A stretch of 64,000 bases of DNA, taken from positions 93,247,890-93,311,889 of the forward strand of contig JAVMKO010000003.1 of assembly GCA_032164245.1 (NCBI GenBank), read 5' to 3'. The first letter of the stretch is position 1; each line of letters begins with the position of its first letter. Origin of the DNA: Sternotherus odoratus. Its lineage: Eukaryota > Chordata > Testudines > Kinosternidae. The position numbers and the translations under genes are program-made. Under the pieces are notes generated by a model. That model was not told the origin of the DNA, did no database searches, and saw only the letters and a list, made by a program, of their open reading frames with translations. This document shows positions 11,401 through 23,490 of the stretch, one piece after another.

Positions 11401-11450
11401 AGTATCATTATCCCCATTTTACAGATAGGGGAACTGAGGCATGGATAGTG
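11401..11450 (+). repeat. MIR-like SINE fragment
   Basis: CATTATCCCCATTTTACAGA followed by TAGGGGAACTGAGGCA matches the recognisable block of MIR/CORE-SINE repeats. Confidence 0.65.
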
Positions 11451-12558
11451 AAATAAAAACAAATTTAAGAAGCATGCAGTGGTAACTCATACAAAATAAA
11501 AGCTATCCAAAAAAAAACTGGTGTGGGGACTACGTGGCAACAACATCCAGCTTAATTTTGATTTTAGTCCTCTAAATAAAGCACATATTTTCTTTATGAA
11601 CTGTTCTAAGAGATGTCTCATAATTTGTCAGATTTGTTTGCAGGCAGTTCAGGAAAGAGGGGCATTTTGGATCCCCTGTTGTGGGTTTTGAATGGATTGT
11701 TAGTAGTGAGCGCTTTACCCACACACAAATAGCCTGGTCAGCAGCATGGCACAAGAATACTGCCATCAGTCCTCAGTAGAAGACCAACAGGAGGTAATTT
11801 ATGATAACTGGGAAATCAAGCTTGTAAAAGTGATGGCTATTTATCTCTTTCCTCACAATATGAACTATGAAGTTCATCTCTTCATGGTCTCTGTTAATAT
11901 TTTCAGAGCTATCGAATTTACATAGTTCTTGACAATCTGAAGGATGACACCTCTAAAGCCACAGAAGTTTATTTCAGGGAGGAGATGAAGATGAAAATAG
12001 ACTCAGAAAATGTTTTATAATGATTAAAAAGTGGGGTTCCCCTGAGACTCATAAGTTACACTGTTTGTGGAATTATTATTATTTGTATCAGGGTAGTGCC
12101 AAAAAGGTCCAAATCTAGTTTGGCGGCTCTATTGCACTAGCTGCCATACATAAGGAGACACGCTTCCTATCCAAAAAAATACAGAAGGGCGCAGGGGAGT
12201 GCAATGAACAACAGGAGGAAAAGGGGGAGGGGAATGAAGGTAATGAAAATAAAACCGTGGTTACATAGGTTAATGTATTGCCTACAAATGAGAATCAAGT
12301 TTTTAAAGTAAGTACAACAAAATCAGCTATCTCAGACTATTGCACAAGTTAGTAGCCTTGGTTGGGTGACTAAATATAGGCATCCCAGCAGAAGTGAGTT
12401 CCAAAGAGGAATCTGAAGGAGAAGAGAATAGTAGCCTTCTAGATTAATGCAGTTAGTACAGTCCATTGACATTATGCCCATGGGGCACATCAGAAATTAA
12501 ATTTGCTTCTCTCGCCAAGCTAAATTAAAGGACAATGTACTCCTAATCCTGTTTTAAT
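11451..12558. other. No gene; one old repeat fragment
   Basis: Around 12073-12175 the sequence ATTATTATTATTTGTATCAG followed by GGTAGTGCC resembles the start of an old dispersed repeat whose other end is seen near 21125. I recognise nothing else. Confidence 0.4.
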
Positions 12559-13985
12559 TGACACTGTGTCCTATCCCTGTTTCACACCCACATGGGATGG
12601 TTCTTGAGGTACTCTGGACTGCGAGTCATGTTGTTACCCCTCTGCCTCTAACATGAGGAAGACTTGCTTGTGCTTCACTGGGTATCAGCTCCCTGACACC
12701 ACCAGCCTGAGAGTTACACAAACACTCTCCTCCACACTATGACATCCCTGACTTTCCCTTGCACATTAACAATAGGTGCACCCTAGCCCCCAAACCCATG
12801 TGGCCCATTCTCCTGTATTGTCAAGCCCCTTCTCCACTGAACAGTCATAGAAATACCAGGTTGCTTGTCTTCAGGGGAATAGTGTACATGTCAACTTGTA
12901 GGATTCAGCTCAGGATCAGCACCTTGCTTAATATCACAGTACTGAAATATATTTATATAGAGTGAAATCAAGGAGAAGTTTATTACAATGATTCAAGTGA
13001 TAGTGAGTAAGGGCATTGGAAACAAAGGTTTACATATTAAACAAAATCATCACATGCTTTCTAGAGACTAAATATAACTACCAGTTAACTACTCTTGCCT
13101 AAAGACATTTATTCCAACCTCAAAGTCCTCTGCAGCATTTTCAACCCAGGTTGGCCAAGATCCCATTTTCATGAATGGAAAGACAGTGCCCATTAGTTTC
13201 TGAGATGCAATATAAAGGGATATTTTCTTTGCCTTCTAGTTATACTCCCAAACATTCATTGACTGTACTCAGAGACTGGGTAACCACCTGAGTGCTGCTT
13301 CCCTGTTGACTTCACATCTCTTTGATGACATCATGGGTAAAATAGGCATCCGTTGTATCATCTTACAATGCTTAATTTACATTTGACAGAGAGATTGGCG
13401 AATAAACATCACTTCTCTGAGAGAAAGCCTATTTATTCACCTCCGCTAGTGACTCATACCTTGACACAGACCCTAAGGACATATTTTCAGTATATATACC
13501 CAATTCCTTACACAGTATCGGTACATACATTTCATGAGATTAGTGACCAGGGTGACCCCGGCTTTCATTTAAGACCAAACATGACATTCTTTGGTGGACC
13601 ATAATGTGCATACCAGAATCCGGACATTTCTGTAACCCAGTTGGCATTAAGAGGCTCTTGGGTCACCCCACACAAATATAACATAGGATTTTCCTGCTTA
13701 TGGGACATTTCTTTGGTAGCCATATTGGTGCAGTGACACAAGTTTACATTCATTGAGACAAACACCTCCTTTACCAGATCTCACACTTTGCCTACTTGGA
13801 GCTGTTCAAATACATCACTTAGATCGAGTAAAAATGTTCACATAAAGATACAAACTGGTTAAACACTTTTCTTAAGGAACAGCTTATAATTGAAGTATAA
13901 TTATCAATATGTTAAATCTAATTCAGCTTCTACATTTGTTAGGCCAACAGTTGCTCACAGGGGATCCGTATAAAAGTGTGACACT
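12559..13985 (-). mobile_element. Possible antisense LTR-type repeat
   Basis: The overall composition resembles LTR sequence in reverse. AATAAA lies on the minus strand at about 12978-12983 inside GTTTATTACAATGATTC, with a long candidate U3 to the right ending near AAAGTGTGACA. The 7-mer TGACACT occurs at both edges (12559-12565 and about 13978-13984), possibly a target duplication, but the TG...CA ends are not clean. Boundaries and class are uncertain, and it has no coding capacity. Confidence 0.35.
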
Positions 13986-15782
13986 ATGAAGGTCCAATGT
14001 ATAAGGCTTTACCTGCATTACTCCCACTTAGCAGCATTCACTATATGGCAAATTGACCCACTTGGATGGTGTTGAACTTTATAGGGACCAATTTCTACTG
14101 CAAAAGTATAGAGGGAGATTAATGTTTTGCTACAATGGGGTTTCCATAGAGAAAGCAAGAATGCATCCGGTATTTTGTATTTTGGCATTCTGGGCCAAAT
14201 TCTGCTGTCACTTAAATGATACAAATCTAAACTGACTCTGTTGCGTAAGTTACTCTGTTGACTCTGGTATAAATCTGGAGTAGATGAGAAAATATTTGGC
14301 CCTCTGAATTTAATATTTTCAGTGACTGAGTGATGCAAGGCTTTGGGAAAGGAGATGAAGGGCTGTCGATGTGCTGCATTCAATTAGAACAGCGAACAAG
14401 AGGAGTAAAACTTTAATGCTCAGACATGAAACAGAGATTTTTCCTGAAAATTGATTAATGTCATATCTTTGCAGCCTTCAAAACAGATGACAAGCCTCTG
14501 GCTGTTTAAAATCCTACCAAGGAACATGTTTGCTATCTAGAGAGCCATCATCTCCTGTACAGAATCAAAAGAGATTGTAGTGTCTGAGCCATGACAGACC
14601 CCATCAGAATCATTAACACATGAACAGCTCTGTTCACAGTGCACATATCTGTACATTATTATGCTGCTGAAGTGTAATCATATACAACTCCTTTTGTTCT
14701 GGTGAAGTGGAAATTGGAAGCAGAGTTCTGTACAGGGGCTGTAACTAGCATCCTATTCAGCTGTCCTGCACAGCATCTTATTTTATGTATCAGGGCAGGG
14801 ATATGTGGTAAGTTGCACGGAAATATGATGTGTACATTACAGAAGACAGAGAGTTATAATTATAAGTAGGACAAATAACTCAGTCCACTACTTGCCATTA
14901 CAGCACTTAATCCAATACAACATGGCAACTTGCTTCAGACCCTTCTGGATCAGAAAACCAGAAATCCATTGTATGCAACGCAATGGTGGCACAGAAATTT
15001 TAATCTTATAATAATCGAATACAGTAATTTTTGAAAACTGTATCGCCCCTCCCCCCCCAATCACTATATAATCTTCTTTTGCAGATGTATACGGTTCAGA
15101 ACTTAATCCAGCCAGTTCCACTTCTGAAGAGGGAACTCTTAGAATGGAGTGGGTGGGCAGGGTAATGGGATAAAACGTCTTTTGTCCTAGCTCACAAGTT
15201 CCAACACATGAGTGTGACAGGCGCTGATCTTAGTCTAATCCAGTCCCAGGTTTCCATATCACAACAATTTCATTGAAATCATCATTAATTGGCAGCCTTA
15301 GAGGGACCAAAAACTGAATGAGTCTCCAGGCTGAACTATCCTCCTCATACAAAGGTTTGCTTCTTTAAGCTTAGTCTTGTAAAATATTGGCTGGGTAGCG
15401 TGTAGAAGTTTGAACTGCCACTGCCTGAGCTGTGAAGCATATGTTCAATAAAGAGAGTTTTTTAGTTCCCAGTGCTGTCAAACCACTAAATTCACTTAAA
15501 ATAATTTATGAGAGCGCTCAGTATTATAAATCCAATTAAGCACTTTTTTCTTTCCCATAAGCTAACCATAATAGCAGCAGTTTATTGTATGTGAGCACAA
15601 AGTATAATTATTATTGCCTATAATTTGTCATAATTTCTAAATTTTCTTATTCCAGCCAGAGTATTTAGGAAAGAGAAACATTTTAGAAAGAACTCTAATA
15701 AACATTCCCAAACTAATCTATGTTGGGACACAACTAGCTATAATGAAAAACATTCCCTTCTCAGGGCTTCTTTCCTTACACG
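13986..15782. other. No gene; one palindromic MITE-like repeat
   Basis: Apart from the short repeat at 14192-14302, I see nothing I can name in this AT-rich stretch. Confidence 0.45.
14192..14302. repeat. Short TIR repeat, GGGCCAAAT...ATTTGGCCC
   Basis: The 111-bp segment has inverted termini GGGCCAAAT / ATTTGGCCC and internal GGTATAAATCTGGAGTAGAT-type sequence. It belongs to the palindromic GGCC(T/A)GATTCT family seen elsewhere in the window. Flanking TCT at both edges may be a small target duplication. Confidence 0.6.
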
Positions 15783-15793
15783 AGGTGCACATA

Positions 15794-15976
15794 CATTTCA
15801 GAGTGGTAGCCATGTTAGTCTGTTTCAGCAAAAACAACCAGGAGTCCTTGTGGAACCTTCAAGACTAACAAATTTATTTGGGTATAAGTTTTCATGGGCT
15901 AAAACCATCTGATGAAGTGGGTTTTAGCCCACAAAAGTTTATGCCAAATACATTTGTTAGTCTCTAAGGTGCCACA
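15794..15976 (+). mobile_element. Pol III (tRNA-related) SINE, inverted dimer
   Basis: The left part is a plus-strand tortoise-type SINE: GTGGTAGCCATGTTAGTCTG head, then AGACTAACAAATTTATTTGG and TTTTCATGGGCTAAAACC. At 15906/15907 it switches to an inverted second copy of the SINE's 3' half (ATCTGATGAAGTGGGTTTTA ... GTTAGTCTCTAAGGTGCCAC). The whole unit is flanked by a perfect 11-bp direct repeat AGGTGCACATA (15783-15793 and 15977-15987), so the dimer went in as one insertion. Confidence 0.9.
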
Positions 15977-16454
15977 AGGTGCACATAGTTCTTTTTCTTT
16001 CAGGAGTAATATTACATAATTTACCACCCCTGATCTCCTTGTATCTAGAGATGGGGCTCTAATTTTCTGACTCCCAGAACTATGACAGCAACTGTAACAC
16101 TTGCACATTAAACTAATGTAATGCATTTTCAAGGTTAGTCAAAAATATAAACTGGTGAAGAATGTGGCTCCCTGCTAATTAAGTGGAGTTTCTCATAGAG
16201 ATGGCATGTGTCTCATGGGTTCTAATAAATTTCCAGGTAGAATTTATAGTGTTGGTGTTGACCTATATTATGTGTGCCCTGGTTGCCTGAAAGATCACCT
16301 GTGTGATACTGCAGCACATGCAATCAGCAGCAACACTTCTGCTGGCATTCCCCTGGTTTGGAAGCTGCTAGCAAGTCTTTTTTCGGCTGAGATAAACTTC
16401 CCCTTCCTTGTCCAGAAACGCTGGATTTTCTGGGCTCTGACAATCAGGATCTAG

Positions 16455-16625
16455 GTATCTGAAGATGGGTATCCAAAGACCGGGGCACCCAAAATTAGTG
16501 GACATTTACAAATGTGAGCCTTCATGACTTGTCCAAAGTCACAGTCCATTGCTGGGGCAAGCATAGAAGCAAGGACTCCCAGTCTTGTGTCCTAACCCTA
16601 AGCCTATTTTCTATGGTAGTGAGCT
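16455..16625 (+). repeat. MIR/CORE-SINE-like repeat
   Basis: The block includes GGGCACCCAAAATTAGTGGA, then TGACTTGTCCAAAGTCACAG and GGACTCCCAGTCTTGTGTCC, followed by CTAACCCTAAGCC. This order matches MIR-type SINEs as they appear in reptile genomes. Confidence 0.65.
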
Positions 16626-17104
16626 AGCCCACATTTGCAATCTACTCCTAGGTTTGCCTGAGTTAATATTTTTATTTAGATAGAACTTCTTTCCCTACTC
16701 ACCTTGTTTAAAGTATCTGGTGTCTGTTTCATAGCAAGAGCTATCCTGTGTGTTCAGTTAACAAACTGAAGTATTGTGCAAATTAGCATCAAGGAAATCC
16801 TCAAGTGAATCAGAGGGTGGATTGCATAATGAGAAACTGAGATCAAGGGCCTAAGCTGGCATGGTTCTCTTCTGAGAGAATATTTATGTTGCATCTGTGT
16901 GAAGGAGAAAGGAATGTTATTCCTGAATAAGAGGCTGTGGTACAGAAGAGGAACTCCACTGGGAGTCAGCATGATATTTCCTTTAAATTGCAGCATTCAG
17001 GGGTGGCAGAATCAGAAGGCAGGACTAGCACCCCACAATGCAAATATTTGTTTGTGAGGGATTGATGTATGTTTCTGTCCCCTTCCCTCCTCCGCCCCCC
17101 CCCA
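16626..17104. other. Nothing recognised
   Basis: The stretch is non-coding and ends with a C-rich tract (about 17092-17104) just before a CR1 copy. Confidence 0.4.
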
Positions 17105-17945
17105 AATATCTCATATTAGACAGACCTGGGAGAAAGCCCACAAGTGCAGGGGAGTACATGGTTCGGACACAGACATCCCTTAAGGGAGGATTTGTTAAGG
17201 GGGATTCTCTATATCCTAATAAAGAGAAGAGGATTGAAGTTGATAAAGTACAGATAGGAATGGAAGAAAAAAAGAGTCCCATTAAATTATATCACATAAA
17301 GGCTGTCAACTAAATATTGATGAATTTTGCAAGTGCTTGTATACAAATGTTAGAAGTTTAAATACTAAGATGAGTGGGTAGTATTACATGAAGATATTTG
17401 TATAATAGGCATCAGAGAAACTTGATGGAATGATGATACTCAGTGAGACATGGTAATACCAGGGTACAAAATATATAGGAATGACAGAATAGGTCATATG
17501 GAGGGGGAATGGCACTATATATGAAAGAAAGCATGGAGTAGTACAAATTTTAATGTAATCAAACTGTACCACAGAATCTCTGTGGATAAAAATTCCATGC
17601 TTGAAAAATAAGAGTGTAGGAGAGTATACTACTGACCGCTTGACCATGATGGTGATGGTGACTGTGAAATAGTCAGGGAGATTAGAGCCCGGCTACAAAA
17701 ACAGAAAACCCAATAATAATGGAGGATTTCAACTATCACCATATTGATTGGGTACACATTATCTATCCTATATCGATTGACTACAGAGATAAAATGTCTA
17801 GACACCACTACATGGAAATTACCATAAAGGAGGTGGAAAATTTTTTTTAAGAGCTTGATGCACACGAATCAGGGTAATTTCCACCCCAAAATACTGAAGG
17901 AACTGGCACATGAGATTGCTAGGTCTGGTAGCAAGGATTTGTTGG
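17105..17945 (+). mobile_element. CR1 LINE, ORF2 endonuclease-region fragment
   Basis: The plus strand shows successive ORF2 landmarks of CR1: ATATCCTAATAAAGAG, GGCATCAGAGAAACTTGATG with GAATGATGAT, ATACCAGGGTACAAAATATA, ATAATGGAGGATTTCAACTA and TGATTGGGTACA. These encode the apurinic endonuclease domain in active elements. After about 17850 it jumps to a later part of ORF2 (ACTGAAGGAACTGGCACATG), which implies an internal deletion. Stops interrupt all frames. The 5' part aligns with 11200-11395. Confidence 0.82.
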
Positions 17946-18540
17946 TACAGACCGGAGATTAGAGGCAGTACCTGGTAAGGATCATGAGACAGGATTCAAG
18001 GACAAAGTCAAGTTGGAGTCAGAGATCAGGAGACAAGGTGAAGTCCTGCAAAGTAGCAAGATCTGTGTGGCTGTCCAGACATCTTCCTGGGGCAATCACT
18101 GTGGTTCAGTCAGGGCACTTGGCCAATCAGAGGGCCACAGTGTACGGTCACTCTGGGTCTTGTGGGAAGTGCTTCCTGTGGCACCCATTCTCCACAGTGC
18201 TCCCTGGCTGTGCCTCTGTAGCGTCTTCTCATAGCACTGACGGAATCTTGGCCAGCTCAGGCTCTGCAGACCCAGGTTCTAACAGTTCTGGGTCCTTAGA
18301 GTCAGATTGACAATGATCTTGGGGTTTACCTTCCTCTGCAGTGTGTGGGTGTGGGTAACTTGTCAGGATAATCTCACGTAATCATTTTCCTGCCTTTGCA
18401 GGGGTCTCGAGCACTGGTGCACCTTGGTCCCTCCTATGTTCTGCCTGTGGTACATAGCAGTCTAGTATTCAGTGGGCTGCCACACTTAGGTCTAATTTCA
18501 GCTGTTTGGTTTAGTATGAGGGTGCTGGGTAGAGTTGGTG
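17946..18540. other. Moderately GC-rich stretch, possibly an old LTR
   Basis: The segment from ACAGACCGGAGATTAGAGGC to about 18360 is richer in G and C than its flanks. It contains CCAATCAGAG (a CCAAT-type motif near 18122) and has the look of LTR or transposon sequence, but I find no ends or target duplication. Open frames of 108 and 73 codons here are not recognisable proteins. Confidence 0.3.
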
Positions 18541-18612
18541 GCCTGTGATGTACAAGAGGTCAGACTAGATGAACTGGTGGTTCCTTCTGACCCTAAACTT
18601 GACCACTCTATG
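18541..18612 (+). mobile_element. CR1-type 3' tail fragment
   Basis: TACAAGAGGTCAGACTAGAT followed by GAACTGGTGGTTCCTTCTGA and ending in CACTCTATG is the 3' terminal region typical of CR1 LINEs. Confidence 0.7.
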
Positions 18613-19045
18613 ACAGTTCACAAAGCCCATTCTCTCAAAGCCTGCTATAAGTTAATATCCCTGATATACATCCACAGTCTGTGTGTGAACCACAGCAGTA
18701 ATTGGCCTGGCAACCTTGCAGCACCATAGCACCAACAGTTGACATGTCAACGCCAAACTGATTAGCCACTGACCTGTGGCAGTCTGGGGTAGTCAGCTTC
18801 CAAATGGCAACTGCAAGCTACTTCTGGACTGGTATAGCCTGTCTCATCTCTGTATTCTGATGCAAATGGGCTGAGACAAGCTCCTTACACAGGTCCAGGA
18901 AGGTGGCCTCTCTCGTGGAAAATCAGGGTCCACTGCTGATTATTCTAGGTCTGTAGGACAATTTGGTCCCATCACTGTGCTTGTGGCCTTGCTCAAGCAC
19001 AACGGGATTCCACAATATTAAACACTGAATCATCCGGCTCCACTA
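18613..19045. other. Nothing recognised
   Basis: No gene or repeat can be supported here. Confidence 0.4.
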
Positions 19046-19556
19046 TAGTATGTCTACACATAGCCTTGCAATCTCCCTACAAAGCGCACCACTGCCTTGT
19101 CAGGGTAATAAGCCACTGAAAATGCCCTTCACCACATCTCATGTCCCATATCTACCTTTGGTTCCTGTAACAGGTCATCATCCTGAGTTGGCTCCATGCC
19201 TCGGCCACTGGTTGGAACAGAGGCTCTGGACAGAACTCTAGAGCATGTCAAACCAGAAGTGTTATACTTTATGGAATTAGTGGGACAAGACCAAATCTGT
19301 ACAGGAACCCAGGAAGGACAGACAAGTTCTCCTACAGTACAGTGTGAAAGAATTCCTGGAGTGGCACAGCTTGCTGCAATGCAAAGAACCATGGGTTATG
19401 CACCCAGAAACCCTAGTGGATCACACGGGTGAGATTAGCACCACTGAAGATACAGCAACTCAAATATGGCTTTGCAATGTGGCTGCTCACAACTTAGGCA
19501 AACGGAGTACTAGACTTGGGTCCTCATCTCCCAGGTTAACTCTGCACTGAAGACAT
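19046..19556. mobile_element. Non-autonomous TIR transposon (tentative)
   Basis: The left edge AGTATGTCTACACATAGCC is inversely related to the right edge, which reads GGGTATGTCTTCAGTGCAGA on the minus strand; turtle hAT/Harbinger-like elements have such ends. No clear target duplication or transposase is visible. The open frames inside it on both strands are unremarkable. Confidence 0.5.
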
Positions 19557-20056
19557 ACCCCCCAAAAGAGCATGTTTGGGATTAGATCTTATACATGACA
19601 TGGTCACATTTCTGATTCAAAGGGGAGAAAGTTCTACATCTACTACTATAAGTTTCACCTTAGAGAGAAATCGCCACACCACATTCCATTAGCGATCAGT
19701 TGTGGTGGCGAGAAAAAAGGGAAGAGATGGTGTTTACTTGGGGCCTAGCACTGATTTAGGGCTTTTTGGGTGGTAATCAACATCATGACTCACTCAAAAG
19801 TGAATTGGCAGCCAGTGCAGAGTCCATAGCATAGCTGTAACATACTTTGCTTGGCCTGCCCACAAGAGGACATTTGATTAACTGGCAAAGGCTGCCTTTT
19901 CAGATAAGATTTGCCTGCATTGTGTCAAAGTGTTTTGTAATCCTGGGGTCTTAGTTTTCTCTTTTCATACAGACCCAGATAGAATCTAAACACTTGACCA
20001 AAAACACTTATGTTCATTTTTGGTTGATCTTGGATTTTGCCTCTCAGAAATAATCC
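19557..20056. other. Nothing recognised
   Basis: No gene or nameable repeat is visible. Confidence 0.4.
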
Positions 20057-20064
20057 TTATTATT

Positions 20065-20204
20065 GTCAAGAATCAGAGAGGTAGCCATGTTAGTCTGGAG
20101 TTGCAGAAGTGACAAAGAGTATTGTGGCACCTTAAAGACTAACTAAAGTATTGAAGCATAAGCTTTCGTGGGCTAATACCCACTTCGTCGGATGCAAGCA
20201 GTCT
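20065..20204 (+). mobile_element. Tortoise-type Pol III SINE, near full length
   Basis: Head: AATCAGAGAGGTAGCCATGT followed by TAGTCTG (the tRNA-related part). Body: GTGGCACCTTAAAGACTAAC. 3' end: AAGCTTTCGTGGGCTAATAC then CCACTTCGTCGGATGC. TTATTATT lies just outside both edges (20057-20064 and 20205-20212) and is a likely target duplication. This is the best preserved single copy of the family in the window. Confidence 0.88.
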
Positions 20205-20212
20205 TTATTATT

Positions 20213-21124
20213 ATGCCTCATTATTGGTTATCCATGGCTTATCCAGCAGCTAGTATGAGTAGGCGGAGTTATTCCTGTTGTAATACTCATATAATTTTAG
20301 GGAACACTTTAGGAATGTGTCTTATTTGTGTATTTCAGTCACTTAAAGTTTCACAAATGGAATGGAAGTTGGCCACACAAATTGTTTTGACGGTTACACA
20401 GCTATTTGTGCTTCTGTTATACCTTTGCCCACTTTCCATTCTTTATTGGAGCTGAGCTTAAGCAACTGCACAATACTGTATGTGCAATTGTTTAAACTTC
20501 CTTGTGTATTTTATTCCATTCCATGCACTTACAAGGGAAAGGACTAGTTTTCCGATATCTTGGGGTTTTCTGTAGCAAGCACCTGTCACTACAGTATCTA
20601 AGTTTCACAGAACATTTTTACAATATAGATCCTAAGCATTTTAGGAGCATCAGCTCAGTGCTCCTGACATGCATAAATACACCCCTTCCCCCCCATCACA
20701 GCACAACACATGAGCTGAATCATCCTCACCCAAATGTCACTGAATTTCCTCTCTGTTTAGGCTATTGGCAGGGCAGCTCTCAGAGCTGGTGTCCAGGGAT
20801 GCACAACTTGGAAATAACATTGTTGTTTGACTGAAGCAGACAGGGAGAGCGTTTACATTAAATGAAGGAATAAATGCTGTGCTGTGTGGGGGTGCTTCTT
20901 GTGGGTTTCAATTAAGTCTCCATTTTCTTTGTAAACATTCTTCATTGTTGGGACTAAATAGTGTGTGCGTTGTTGCCATTTACCCATTCTATCCATCCAG
21001 GTCTATACGTACCATGAGAACAAGCACAGTCAGAGGGCTAGACATCACTATTATAGTTGATAAGAATACCATCTCTAGTATGGATAAATCCTCATACAAG
21101 TGTCAGCTTTTTGGTGCAGTGACC
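20213..21124. other. No recognised gene
   Basis: Three overlapping open frames of 61-110 codons occur, but they share no motif with known proteins and have no conserved features I can see. Confidence 0.4.
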
Positions 21125-21223
21125 TTCCTCTTGTTTTATGTTTGTACAGCACCTAGCACTATGGGGTCCTGGTTCATGACCAGGGCTTCTAGGTGCTAAG
21201 GTAGCACAATTAATATTTCATAA
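21125..21223 (+). repeat. Old dispersed repeat, 3' end
   Basis: TACAGCACCTAGCACTATGG, GGTCCTGGTTCATGACCAGG and TCTAGGTGCTA followed by a TAA-rich tail form the end of an old repeat common in reptile DNA. A related end lies near 62320. I cannot give the family name with certainty. Confidence 0.6.
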
Positions 21224-21266
21224 TTTAATAATAAATAAAATAATAATAATAATAATAATAATAATA
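21224..21266. repeat. (AAT)n microsatellite
   Basis: A run of ATA/AAT triplets follows the 3' end of the repeat at 21125-21223 and is probably its expanded tail. Confidence 0.9.
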
Positions 21267-21270
21267 TCAA

Positions 21271-22087
21271 AAGTCATCAGGCATTCACTAAAGAGACTTT
21301 ACTTAACTTTGGTAAATTACCTGAGAGGATAGCAGAACTAGCTACTGGAGACTCTGCAGGAGCCCCTGAATTCCTGCTATTACCAAAGAAGAGGGTTTGA
21401 AGTGTTTCACTCAGCCTAAATCAGCCCTGCTGCATTTCCTGTGCAACTGAAGTACTTTCCATTCTACTTGGCATTTCCTGAAATGGCCCTTTATCCTATT
21501 GTGTTTGCTAACTCATTAATAGAAACTCTTCCTAAGTCACTAGCTAAAATGATGTTCACAAAATACAAGCACCCAAAACTTCAGATGGCTAGTCAAATAT
21601 ATCGTCCAAGCCTCTTGAATCTGTATGCACACCTGACATTATTTTTGGATGGACATATTAAAAGTTAATCATTTGTCCATAGATATACCCAGCTCCTGCC
21701 CACCATAATCACTTAGCAATGCAGAGAGCCATCGTTAGGATTTTGGGGTAGAGTAGCAAAATGATTCCTCAGAATTCAACCCAAACTGAATTGCTTCATA
21801 TTACATGGAGAGACAGTGTTTAGAGATCTATCTACTTTCTTACATCTCAGGACTCAGGACTTTCTTTGGTATAGAAATTTGGAGATCCTGAAAACTCCAT
21901 TTTCCGTCCAAATCTTGCAGTGAATCATCAGACCATTAATTTCAAATGCTGGATTTCCCCAACTATTTGATTCAGCAGACTTTCTTGGATTTGATTTTGA
22001 TTTGTGATGCATTCCCGTCATATCTTCCAAGAATATGCTGTCATAGGATTTGTTGATTTTAAAACACTTTGTACTTCAGAAGAGATG
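21271..22087. other. Nothing recognised
   Basis: The stretch is AT-rich, with no supported gene or repeat. Confidence 0.4.
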
Positions 22088-22168
22088 AAGCTAGAAGACC
22101 AAGGCTTCTATTTTTTTTTTTTTTTTTTTTTTTATAAAAAAAAAATAGAAGCCTTGGTCTTCTAGCTT
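22088..22168. repeat. Perfect hairpin around a T/A tract
   Basis: The left arm (22088-22110) is AAGCTAGAAGACCAAGGCTT plus CTA, and the right arm (22146-22168) is its exact reverse complement. Between them lie 23 T, then AT, then 10 A, which extends the pairing by another 10 bp, so the stem is at least 33 bp. The flanks beyond 22088 and 22168 are not complementary. Confidence 0.96.
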
Positions 22169-22239
22169 GTGTGGAACATATTTGACTCTGACCCAAGGCA
22201 CTTAATTTTCTAATTTGCTTCCTTAAAACTGTGATCTCT

Positions 22240-22413
22240 GGGCAGGGAGGGAGTGGAGTTGGGGTGGGAACTTTGGGGAAGAGTTTGGAACGGGGGCAGG
22301 GAAAGGGTGGGAAGAGGCGGGGCAGTGGCAGCAGGGGTATGTGTATTTGTTAGTGATGTGGCCCTCTGGCCAATGCATTAGTCCTTATGTGGCCCTCTTG
22401 GTCATTTGAGTTT
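22240..22413 (-). mobile_element. hAT-type transposon fragment
   Basis: The right end, read on the minus strand, is CAGGGATCTCAAACTCAAAT followed by GACCAAGAGGGCCACATAAG, a terminus typical of hAT (Charlie-like) non-autonomous elements. The interior is G-rich. The left end is not recognisable, so the copy is probably truncated. Confidence 0.7.
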
Positions 22414-23490
22414 GAGATCCCTGGACTACACGGCTCTGTAAAAGCTGAATGGATAATCAATTTCATGTCTGGCGATAAAACATCAATGTGTTTGTATTGT
22501 GGGTATACTCTGTACTATATCAATGATGTATTTGAGAAGGCCCTCTAAATTTGAAGACTATGGTCAAGATTTTAGTATGTTACATAGGTATCAATCCAAA
22601 GTAATCCTATTAAAGCCAAAACACAGTACTTTTTATATTATTCCTCAGTCACACCAGAGTCAGTACGGTTATAATCTAGGCTCAACATTATTTAAAGTTT
22701 TTTAAACTATAATTTCCTGCTGACTTCCTATGTTGCAAACCATGCATTGGCTCTATTACATCTTCAAATATTATGATATTGTTATCTCAGCTCTCTTTGA
22801 CTGACTCTCTCCAATGGTGATACCACTAATTTTGGAAAATAAGTAGGTAAATGTCCCCATATTCCTTAAAGATTCTGAATTGTATAGATTCTACAAACAT
22901 AGGCAAAGTCACCATTAACTTTGGTGTGATCAGTAAGAAGTTTTCTTCAATTTAACTGAATGTGTACAATTGTTCTATTTTCACCCCTTTGTCTAATATA
23001 GCTATCTATCAATGTCACTACTCTAGTCTCATATACATAACTGGACTTATTCTCATTTACATTGGCAGTGTAGAGTGTAAATTTACACAGTGGCCACTTT
23101 ACATTGCCAGACTTGTGTGAAGGGTCCTTAGTATAAATGAAAGTCAATCCCAGTGTCTTTGCTTCAACTGAAATCATGTGCCCTGTCTTCTTTTGATAAA
23201 TTTGATTAATTTAATACTTCTTTCCAATTCATTCAGATTATTTTTTTTAGGTTCAGCCATACAAAGCCTTCCCCAAGCCATCTTTGTGTTTCCAATTCTG
23301 ATATATTTTCATTCAGTTCTTGTTGAATGTAATCTATGATTTTTAACCTCAATCTTTTGCCATAGGCCATGCTAACCTTCTAGAATCCTGTGTTTCAACT
23401 AGATCTTTGTTGATCTGGGGCCTATACTGATTTCAAGAGAGAGTCTGGTCCTTAAAAAATGTCTAGTACACATTACTGAATAAAGTATTC
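22414..23490. other. AT-rich, nothing recognised
   Basis: No supported gene or repeat is visible. Confidence 0.4.

Noticed and set aside
12559..13985. Clean LTR with TGACACT duplication
   Set aside because: The 7-mer at both edges is suggestive, but the element lacks TG...CA ends and a convincing TATA box, so I report it only as a low-confidence repeat.
19050..19550. Overlapping frames of 63-87 codons
   Set aside because: They lie within a probable TIR element and have no protein similarity I can recognise.
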